A stretch of 64,000 bases of DNA from Crambe crambe (taxonomy: Eukaryota; Porifera; Demospongiae; Poecilosclerida; Crambeidae): positions 6,282,501-6,346,500 of the forward strand of contig OZ004586.1 in the NCBI GenBank assembly GCA_963924555.1. Direction: 5' to 3'. A model generated the notes under the pieces. It was not told where the DNA came from and did not search any database. It saw only the letters and a program-made list of their open reading frames with translations. The translations under genes and the position numbers were made by a program. Below, piece after piece: positions 57,401 to 64,000 of the stretch (positions within the stretch are counted from its first letter, which is position 1; every line of letters begins with the position of its first letter).

Positions 57401-57904
57401 ATACTATTCATAGTGTAACTCTGATCAGAAGTCAGATCTTTAATTTTGTTGCAGACATTAATGAGTGTGACTCCATGCATCCTTGCAGTGGCAATGCCAA
57501 TTGTACTGATACACTGGGTTCCTTCATTTGTACATGCAACAATGGATTCACAGGAGATGGAGTGACCTGTCAAAGTACGTATTTACTTTCAGTTACATTG
57601 TTATTCTTTCAGATATTAATCCAATCCTCGTCACATCAATGCTGCATGTAGTGACACCATGCAGTGACTACTGAAATTATAGCATTCAGTTGATAGCTCT
57701 ATAATTTTTTTCCTAAAGCAAACCAAAAACAACAACAACAACAACAACAATAACAACAACAAAAAATAAACGTATTTTTTTCTCTGTGTAGGTAGGGAAC
57801 TTCAAAGTAACTCAGCATTCGTAACTACCATCTCTCCAGTGTCTGTATTGGCAATAGTTGTTGTCATCATGGCTCTATGTGAAGAAATGAAGCCATTACC
57901 CTGA
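45082..57904 (+). CDS. Receptor gene C: short open paralogue with truncated TM and no tail
   Basis: Exons: 45082-45403; 52822-52949; 53219-53307; 53536-53605; 53742-53802; propeller P1a 54034-54163, 54270-54382, 54455-54614, 54668-55080; propeller P1b 55418-55547, 55661-55764, 55906-56065, 56119-56531; EGFs 56597-56722, 57101-57220, 57278-57397, 57455-57574; last exon 57792-57904. All junction phases match and I found no stop before the TGA at 57902-57904. Domain order: signal peptide, novel N-terminal module, two propellers, four EGFs, a 17-residue hydrophobic segment, EEMKPLP. Compared with A it lacks P2, P3, about 58 EGFs and the tyrosine tail. Could be a weakly anchored or secreted decoy-like form (inference). 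Confidence 0.78.
45525..45553 (+). repeat. Uninterrupted run of 29 G
   Basis: Follows gagtctc, 122 bases after the exon 1 donor of gene C. Gene B has no G-run at this place; gene D has a longer interrupted one. Confidence 0.9.
46135..46176. repeat. AAC microsatellite
   Basis: About 13 imperfect aac units in intron 1 of gene C. Confidence 0.9.
46270..47900 (-). pseudogene. Decayed intronless multicopy ORF in gene C intron 1
   Basis: Read on the minus strand, pieces in order: TKQVRRGMKVYKVQLGSRYI, TDTGQQVLRSAESARLA, DVVPVRTVETRDTILALCQE, EVTRFLEENDDEQITFQDLI, MQQRLKEHFGNKIIQTEI, PLQIGLGVQLHHHYASRFLI, FVQYVADN, TLDGNDTVHGMGMIA and HPGKSSV. They lie in several frames with stops. From memory, this order resembles a multicopy uncharacterised protein family in invertebrate genomes, probably spread by a mobile element; not verified. 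Insertion lies between sequences contiguous in intron 1 of B. Confidence 0.6.
48246..48314. repeat. 69-bp near-palindrome hairpin
   Basis: Left arm aataatccctaaatcactg..accaagc, right arm gcttggt..cagtgatgtagggattatt, with few mismatches and a four-base loop. Degenerate copy in intron 1 of B at about 28165-28215. Probably a foldback MITE; a miRNA-like precursor is a weaker alternative. Confidence 0.7.
49538..49607. repeat. 35-bp direct tandem duplication
   Basis: Two exact copies of a 35-base unit beginning gatggccctatatcttgc, in intron 1 of gene C. Confidence 0.9.
49917..49956. repeat. TCA/TTC trinucleotide repeat
   Basis: atc repeats passing into ttc repeats. Confidence 0.85.
50884..51020. 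mobile_element. Partial relative of the 12330 MITE
   Basis: Begins cagaggagtagctaccatta and continues with ggcaactggggcacttgccc, like 12330-12380 with several changes. The right end is not clear. Confidence 0.5.
51965..52413. mobile_element. 449-bp MITE with 41-bp terminal inverted repeats
   Basis: Left end taccgtatgggtagatattt, right end aaatatctacccatacggta, continuing as near-perfect inverted repeats to ttcgtg / cacgaa. The interior is richer in CpG than its surroundings. No ORF. Confidence 0.85.
52822..53802 (+). CDS. Gene C N-terminal module exons
   Basis: Exons 52822-52949, 53219-53307, 53536-53605, 53742-53802, phases 1-0-2-0-1. [61 protein letters not shown]. Same design as A. Confidence 0.72.
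53101..53150. repeat. 50-bp palindrome in a gene C intron
   Basis: gcatttcaacgggctttcta followed by gctagctagc and the complement ending gttgaaatgc; one mismatch. In gene B the two arms are about 45 bases apart (32216-32313). Confidence 0.8.
54034..55080 (+). CDS. Gene C propeller P1a
   Basis: Exons 54034-54163, 54270-54382 (nine extra bases after the TD of FWTD, giving TDIYNISSG), 54455-54614, 54668-55080. Six blade strands present; the last is YFTDGSD instead of YFTDWSD. Ends VAS in phase 1. The EGF that follows this propeller in A and B is deleted: its acceptor and first bases (ataatggg) remain at about 55172 and then unrelated sequence starts. Confidence 0.82.
55418..56531 (+). CDS. Gene C propeller P1b, a duplicate of P1-type propeller
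   Basis: Exons 55418-55547, 55661-55764, 55906-56065, 56119-56531. Closer to P1 of A and B than to P2, and even the intron before it (from about 55265) matches the intron before P1. The upstream exon ends in A and this one starts CT, so direct splicing gives Thr-Val-Pro-Glu-Asn in frame. Last blade YFTDRSD. Confidence 0.82.
56597..56722 (+). CDS. Gene C EGF E1 with shifted acceptor
   Basis: The normal acceptor (ctttgtag) is lost. The nearest upstream AG in tcacag (56591-56596) gives an open phase 1-1 exon: TFTTLCICSSSPCNANASC, then [20 protein letters not shown]. One Ser/Gly codon is missing between Cys3 and Cys4. Acceptor choice is inferred from frame alone. Confidence 0.5.
57101..57574 (+). 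CDS. Gene C cbEGFs (counterparts of E53, E56, E57)
   Basis: Exons 57101-57220 ([17 protein letters not shown]), 57278-57397 ([17 protein letters not shown]), 57455-57574 ([17 protein letters not shown]). All 120 bases, phase 1-1, six cysteines. Intron sequence between them also follows A (23880-24111), which fixes the orthology. Confidence 0.8.
57613..57665 (+). pseudogene. Stump of EGF E58 in gene C
   Basis: After a tttcag acceptor the text starts like E58 but has lost the Glu-Cys part and stops after the Cys3 region, where it joins sequence (atgcagtgacta) that in A lies after E62. A deletion from inside E58 to beyond E62 explains it. Confidence 0.7.
57722..57770. repeat. AAC-rich microsatellite before gene C last exon
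   Basis: Imperfect aac repeats. The same intron in A (25220-25260) and B (40405-40435) has shorter A-rich tracts. Confidence 0.85.
57792..57904 (+). CDS. Gene C last exon: shortened hydrophobic segment, tail deleted
   Basis: RELQSNSAFVTT, then ISPVSVLAIVVVIMALC and directly EEMKPLP, stop. Compared with A an in-frame deletion joins ...ALC to the second YEEM site (losing its Tyr), removing half the helix, the RNRRKG stop-transfer, NPLY and YEEI. A short tatg shared by both sides may mark the junction. Confidence 0.8.
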
Positions 57905-58088
57905 AAAATGTTCTTTTTGTGTTTAACTGAACATCATTAGTTATTATACTCCATGTTATCAATATTAATTAATGCAGTTGATAGTGGACTTAGTAGCCTT
58001 TTGAACCAACTATTGTGATACAACTACTGTAATTGAATTTTTCGTCATCAGTTATTATGTTGTTGGAAATCAGGAATCTTAAAATATT

Positions 58089-60120
58089 TTATGGGTATCT
58101 TAGGTAACTCTGAGAGAAAAATTGGTAACCAGCATGAGAATCCTCGTTTCTTGTGAGTCCCATTGGATCCATTTCTATAGTGACCACATGGGTGACAATC
58201 AATTCGGCCACTTCAGAAGAGAAACTGCCATTATATTTGGTGCAAGGGATGTGGTCGGGTGTCTTGGGCATGTGGGCGGAGTCTAAACTGAAGGTGTCCA
58301 ACACAGCTGGTTCATTGAGGAGGGAGTGAGTGGATGGGTCGTGCTCAGAGAGGTGGTGAGTAGGGACTGGCACATTCTGCCAGCATATAGTTTTGGGAAT
58401 AATAGGTCTATCTATAAAGCAGGAAGCATAATGCTGGCATAATAGGTGAACTGCAAGATCACTTCATGGTTGATCTTGAAATGTGTGCCTACATGCTAAT
58501 CTCGTGCACACAGCCCCCTGTATTAACCTTAAAGCTGCACGCGTGTAAGACTATACACTTGACCAAACTTGTCTGAGATAGCAAATAGCTATTTACGTAA
58601 TCTTTCAAATACAGCTATGAGCATAATTAAAGAATAATAGGTCAGTAAAAAAATTATACAGCTGGAATTAAAGAATAAAATAATAGGGAAGCAAAAAAGC
58701 ATAATGTGCCAGTCCTTAGTGGTGAGGGTATTTGTGGTTGTCATCAAACTACTGAGTGGGAGGAGGGACTGTTTCCAAGTGAGGAGGTCAGAGTTCTGAA
58801 CTCTGTCCAGAATTTAGCTTTGTCTTCCTTAGACGGTTTTCTCTTCCCTTCTTGTGTCCTCCTGGTGAGTCATATGATTTGATGGTTGGCATGTGGGGAT
58901 GGGATGTCCTACGTATTCTCTACATTATCACTGCTGTCAGAAGTCCCGCAGTTGAGTAGGGGTATGGCTGTGTGATGGGGGAAACCTCCACCTACAGAAT
59001 GATGTTTCATCTTGTCATTCAGCTGTCTCACCTGTCTGGAAAAAGAAAATAAGTAATGAGAATTACTATCCTGGTTCTTTTTCTTCCCACCTAGAAAGAA
59101 GATAAACAAAGTTAGCTAGGTTTCTTGAAATGGTGATGTAGCGTACATAAACCCTTCTTAAAATGAGGCCATAGCATAAATCCTGTTCCAGTTACCTTTA
59201 ATGCACTCTCTCACCCCATCCACACAGGATGACTCAGATGTCTAGAGCATCAGTTCCTCCTGCTGGATCAGTTGAAGTCATTAGGAGGGATCCCCTTGGT
59301 ATGAAGCTTGCTAAACATTCTTCTATCTCACCTCTCCAACTCTCCTACAAATCAAAAATATATTACTGTACACTCCACATATGAACTGAAACTCACCTGC
59401 ATGTGACATAAGGTAAGTGTGGAGGGATGTATCAGCTATGAGATCAAGATGCATCAGAATCTGCCGGAAAGTTGGTCTGTTAGCTACTAGGCTTGGGATT
59501 GATGGAAGAAGAAAACCTTTTCATAGCCTACCAAGCAAATGAACAATGTTGCTGTTAACAGAAACTGTCTCAATAGACCTAGATGACATGCATGGTAAGC
59601 TGAAAGATACCATAGCAGTAAAGAGGTTGTTATAGACCCGACCCATTGCAACCATTTCTATTGGAGAGAGAAGTGTTTACTTGTACAAGATGCTTCATAG
59701 TCATATTGTTACATATCTATAATAGCTATGCCCAAATAGACTGTGATCAATGATTGATGCATACAAACCTTTGCAGTCTCTTGAATGAATTTGAAACAAC
59801 TCTCAACACGTGACATCATGGTACATCTGGCTCTCAACTTCTCCTGCAGAAAAGTTGATGTGAAAGAGCTCCACACTCAATTTTAGCAGTTATACACAGG
59901 TAGCTAGTAGTTCAGGCGAAGAGATTTGTGGACCTGTGTTCTGTTGCTATAATAATTATCTGGATCATGGCAGATGCCACTGATTCTTGGTTAGTCCTTT
60001 GCTCTTTCTGTTAAGTGTTTACTCTTGCTGCCCTCTCAAACCAATCTAGAAATGCACTTACCGGGCTAGCTCTTGTTTTTGCGCTGTCAGCCTCTGAACT
60101 CTATAATAGAGCATAAACAG
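58089..60120 (-). CDS. Minus-strand gene between C and D (partly resolved, coiled-coil-like)
   Basis: Best exon: 59769-59843, between a ctgcag acceptor and a GTTTGT donor, 75 bases: EKLRARCTMMSRVESCFKFI plus QETAK. A possible start exon lies at about 60063-60114: ATG then LYYRVQRLTAQKQELA to a GTAAGT donor, though its phase does not join that exon directly. Further open text: MVAMGRVYNNLFTAM (about 59610-59655), RQVRQLNDKMKHHS (about 59000-59040), STHSLLNEPAVLDTFSLDSA and CTKYNGSFSSEVAELIVTHV (58150-58340). The same pieces occur in the B-C spacer with more damage. Family not recognised; exon joining incomplete, so function and integrity are open. Confidence 0.4.
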
Positions 60121-60132
60121 TGTCAGTTAGCC

Positions 60133-61241
60133 CATAGATATAAGAGGTTTTACGGGATTGGAAACGCCCAATGAACTGCACAACCGTGGCGCGTTGACAG
60201 ATGCGCACGCGCATGCAGCATTAATTATATTAATCGTTGTGAAAAGAGATCAATATTCACTCCTTTCAAGGCAGTTAAAGTGATATTCTGCCCCTACAGC
60301 TCACAGAATAGTACAAGTAAGCTAAGGGGAAGGTATTGAAGAAGTGAAGAGTCAGAGAGTTGAAGTTGGAGAGTCTGAGGAAGGAAGTTATTAATTATTC
60401 ATAACTTTTTTCCTTGTAATTATAACTATGAGTATCTATCATTGCTCATTATACATTAATTTTATGTGATTGATTTGAAAGAAAGGCCAGAATGACTTTT
60501 GGTATTAAAATTAGACATAAATTCATTATTATTATAGCTAGATAATTTTGCCCCAAAGTTATCCGCCAGTTTCTGCTCAGTTCTCCCTCATCAACATTAT
60601 TGCAATACTTCCAGCTTTTGGCTGTTGGGTTTTGACACCATCCACCTCAAGAATTCGGCTCAGTCAGCTGTCCTGTGGACCCTATGGATATTAGGGGGGA
60701 AATATAGTAAGCTTGCCATCTCCATAGGATGACTATTGTATAGAAAACGAATGCACCAATTCCATTTACTGTTCTATCCTTTCCCTGAAATAACTAATAC
60801 AGTTTCAATATTGTTAATCCATTTCATGGGAGAGGGATTACAGTTTTAACACCACTTGCAAATGCTAGAGACAATATATATCAGCTAATACAAAAACCAA
60901 CATTACTATTCCATGTAGCTAAAGTTTACATGCCTTTTGATCAGAAAATGGGCAACAGCAATTGATTCCATCAAGCGTGAGAGGGATTACAGTCCCATTA
61001 ACCACTACAGTAGTATTTGTAGGAATAAACTTGAAAATCTGAGCTGAAATTTATTTCATACAGTAAATCTATGCCCTAGTGTATTATAGTATCATTGGCA
61101 TAAGTCTTACCTCACGGATCTTGTCAGAACAGCAACTTTGACAAAAGTGCTATGTCATTCAGCTGTCAACGCGCCTCGGTTGTTAGTTGCTAACGAGAGC
61201 ACGTGATCCGTTTCCAATCCCGTAAACATCTTATATCTATG
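60133..61241. mobile_element. 1109-bp DNA element inserted upstream of gene D, 7-bp TSD
   Basis: Left end catagatataagaggtttta, right end complement (taaacatcttatatctatg), inner arms cgggattggaaacg and gcgttgacag also repeated inverted. gttagcc flanks it on both sides (60126-60132; 61242-61248), while gene C has a single gttagcc at the same place. No long ORF, so non-autonomous. Confidence 0.88.
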
Positions 61242-61528
61242 GTTAGCCTCGTCCCCAGGCTCTATTGAAATAGACAGGTCTCAAAAGAGTGCCTGGGGCC
61301 AGGCCGTCATCTGGCGACCCTTGGATTGGTACAGGGGTACCGCTAGCAGATTTCGCGCGCCGCCCACGAGCATCCGCGCTGCAGTACAGTACACCGTATG
61401 CACATCCTGGGCTGCTATAACCCCTTACAATTGTGGGTAATTTCCTTGATACATCCCATTCCCATTGGTGACTAGGTATTTATGGCAGAGGTGGGATAAA
61501 CACTTCCACTGATTCTAATCCTTGGTGA
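61242..61528 (+). promoter_or_regulatory. Upstream region of gene D
   Basis: Matches the GC-rich and proximal blocks of gene C, with inverted CCAAT (cccattggtg, 61461-61470) and tatttatgg (61477-61485). A 1.1-kb element at 60133-61241 has been inserted at its upstream edge, separating it from the minus-strand gene. Confidence 0.5.
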
Positions 61529-61850
61529 ATGATGGAAGTGAAATTGCTTCTTACCTTGTTTATGCTGTCAACACCAACATTTTCAGTTAACTATGGTGAT
61601 AGCAGATCAGATCAAGATAGCTTCTTGAAGGGAGACTGTTCTATTCAAAGTTGCATGAATGGCACAGTGGCTGCAGCACTTGATGAAAGTAGTTCAACTG
61701 TTCTAACTTTTGTTGCAAGGTCTGAATATGATGCTTCTACAGCAAGTTTTGTTTTGAAGCTTGAGCACGAATATGAAAACTCTGCCTTGAAACAAATACT
61801 TTCTTTTGATGTAAAACTGTTGAGTATGGATGAAGGAGCTAATCAGAAAT
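61529..61850 (+). CDS. Receptor gene D, exon 1 only (gene continues past window)
   Basis: 322 bases, ATG ATG to a GT donor, phase 1 end. MMEVKLLLTLFMLSTPTFSV signal peptide, NYGDSRSDQDSFLKGDCSIQ, ending DEGANQK. Ungapped with exon 1 of B and C. The rest of the gene should follow beyond 64000; in C the next exon is 7.4 kb downstream. Confidence 0.82.
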
Positions 61851-61972
61851 GTAGGTTAAACGTCGTAGCTATTAGGTAACTAGCTATGCGTAGTGTTATA
61901 CTTGTGTATTTCCTGTAACATAAAAGGCTGGACACATTGAACATGTTGTAAAGGAGTCTCCATTGAATCCTT

Positions 61973-62038
61973 GGGGGGGGGGGGTGGGGGTGGGGGGGGT
62001 GGGGGGGTGGGGGGGGGGGGGGAGGGAGGGAGGAGGAA
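61973..62038 (+). repeat. G-rich tract in gene D intron 1
   Basis: About 65 bases, almost all G with single T or A, so many possible quadruplex registers. Same position as the 29-G run in gene C. Confidence 0.9.
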
Positions 62039-62379
62039 GAACTGCAATCATTAATTTTTTTAAAACTAAATAGTCGTTCCACACACAAATGCAGTTGCAG
62101 AATGGGTAGCCAACCCTGGCACCTCTCTTATAGCTGCTATATAGCCATATGTTATATAAGCATTCCATGTTATCTAAGTGAAGTGTGTACTAAAGAGGTA
62201 ACCTTCCTCCTCTTCATACGTACAATATTTGCAATAATTATACGGGCTCATTTTGCACACCTATTGACCAATCAGATTTGGAATTAGCTATATAGTCCAG
62301 TCATTTCAACCAAAATTAGGGAATAAATTGCAACATAATTGCTCTCAAGTGTTTCTGGTGCAGGAAAATAGCTATCAAG

Positions 62380-64000
62380 GAATCCCAGGGGTGTCTGCCA
62401 TGATGTACAAGTTGCATGCATCATTCCAGACCATTGATCCAAACATGACTGAAAGGACATCTAGATGGGCTGTAGGATCCTTAATTAGCCCTGAAGCTGT
62501 GCAATTTTTCATGTCACCATAGTCATACCAAGATTTTCCTCTCTCTGTGGAATTGGACTTGGTGTAACTTTCACTCTGAGATTTGGATTGCTTTCTTGAT
62601 CTCAGGGGTTGTGGCAGCTATCATGCCCATGCCATGGACAGTATCATTTCCATCCAGAGTTTGATGTTGATTGTCTGGAATATATTGGACAAACTGTGAT
62701 GAGTAGCTAGGAATGTCAGTTCTATAACTCAGTACGGCATTTTGTTCAAACTGGTGTACTTCATTGTAGCTATGAGCAGCAGAAACTGCAACATGTCAAT
62801 CAAAAACCATGAAGCATAATGGTGATGGAGCTGCACACCCAAACCAATCTGAAGTGGTCTTGGCCGAGCTGCCTGCATTAGCTATGGCCTATCAAATTTA
62901 GGCAATTTTTGTCTGTACATCTTTTCCAATGAACATGCAGATATCTGTAAGCAGTACTCTCAAAGATGTAGGCAAATAGTTGATTGACTCTTCAGACCCC
63001 AGGCTATACCAGGATAGTAGCAGTGAGATGTTTTCACTATTTTAATGTCAACTTAGCAGCAGTTTAAATTTATCTTTTCAGGATCAAGATCACACTGACT
63101 ATAAAAGTCATACAGCACTTCCCTAGCCTTATTTCTAAAAGTAACATTCATTAATCTTATTTCTGTCTGGATAATCTTGTTTCCAAAATATTCCTTGAAT
63201 CTTTGCTGCATAATAATGTGGATTGCTATAAGCACTGTGTTCCGTATTGGCCAAATTTTCCTCCATATACATTGAATTAGATCCTGAATCTGCATGCATC
63301 ATTCTCTTCCAGAAATCTGGTAACCTCAAAGAATGCATTTGTCCTTTGTTTCTCTGGTGGTCGACTTACATTTACTTTTTCAATGAGCTAGCTATCTTTG
63401 TGGTCGTGAGTTGCGGGTATCTGCTCTTCATGGCATGGAAATTGGCACTGCACACTCTATGATATACTGCATCTGCAGCATGCACATCATGAATATGTAA
63501 AATTCTTGCCCAATCGTCTCCCCCTTCTTGACATAATGCCAAAATTGTGTCTCTTATTTCAGCTATCCTGACAGGAACAACATCTGAAGCTTTCTCTTTT
63601 CTGAATGTTGCTGGTTCGCCACAATAAAAAAGTTAGTGTTAACATTAAGTTGCCTTTCTGCTGACCTGAGGAGTATCTGTAGCTACACCTTGTTGGACAG
63701 TTTGTTTTAAGACCCATGGCACAATACCTATGGCGACATTCCTGATGTACCTGCTGCCCAGCTGTACAAAATAAACTTTCATTCCTCTCCTTACTTGCTT
63801 TGTTGATGCTTGCACTTCCTTTTCCCCTAGGGTGGCTTTTGGTGATGCTCCTATTAGCTCCTTGCAGATAACATACTCATGATCTTCATTGCAGCAAAGC
63901 ATGGCAGGGGTCAAAGGAGCACATGGATTTTTGCTGACTCATAGCAAGCAAGGCACATGGATTTTTGCATGAAAAATGCCAGCTAGCTAAAGCTGTAAGA
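62380..64000 (-). pseudogene. Same decayed ORF in gene D intron 1 (runs off window)
   Basis: Parallel to 46270-47990, with separate damage. Best stretches: STKQVRRGMKVYFVQLGSRY, MQQRFKEYFGNKIIQTEIRL, NVTFRNKAREVLYDFYSQ, PLQI-region and TLDGNDTVHGMGMIA. Where the two copies differ, either may keep the better frame. Same position relative to exon 1 shows that it duplicated with the receptor gene. Confidence 0.6.

Noticed and set aside
61843-62168. Proline-rich minus-strand ORFs
   Set aside because: Direct result of the G-rich tract; not a gene.

Overview
The window is metazoan nuclear DNA: intron-dense, AT-rich, with very short introns (often 55-60 bases), GT-AG splice sites, many small inverted-repeat transposons, and genes made of calcium-binding EGF and LDL-receptor-type YWTD beta-propeller modules. 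The style (compact introns, abundant TAGCTAGC-like intron sequence) fits a demosponge such as Amphimedon, but the species cannot be proven from the sequence. I see no bacterial operon, rRNA, tRNA or CRISPR.

The core is a tandem array of four paralogous plus-strand receptor genes, called A to D here. A (3328-25612; first exon lies before the window) has a novel N-terminal module, three six-bladed YWTD propellers, 62 cbEGF exons, one transmembrane helix and a tyrosine-rich tail. B (27393-40798) has exon 1, the N-terminal module, two propellers and the TM/tail exon, but carries a nonsense codon, frameshifts and a collapsed EGF array, so it is probably a pseudogene. C (45082-57904) is short and open throughout: exon 1, N-terminal module, two propellers of the same type, four EGFs, and a last exon with an internal deletion that removes half the TM helix and nearly all of the tail. 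D (61529 to the window end) shows only its signal-peptide exon.

Every intron phase I worked out agrees across paralogues: propellers are built from four exons with phases 1-2-1-2-1, and all intact EGF exons are symmetric phase 1-1, which explains how the array grows and shrinks freely. The tails of A and B carry two Src-SH2-type YEEI/YEEM sites at ITAM-like spacing. Together this suggests a copy-number-variable, immune- or allorecognition-like receptor family. That role is inference, not shown.

Between the receptor genes lie conserved 3' flanks, fragments of a minus-strand gene that was duplicated with them (head to head with the next receptor, perhaps sharing a promoter), and an intron-1 insertion of a decayed, intronless multicopy ORF on the minus strand in C and D. 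Introns and spacers are full of MITEs, hairpins, G-runs and microsatellites, several with visible target-site duplications.
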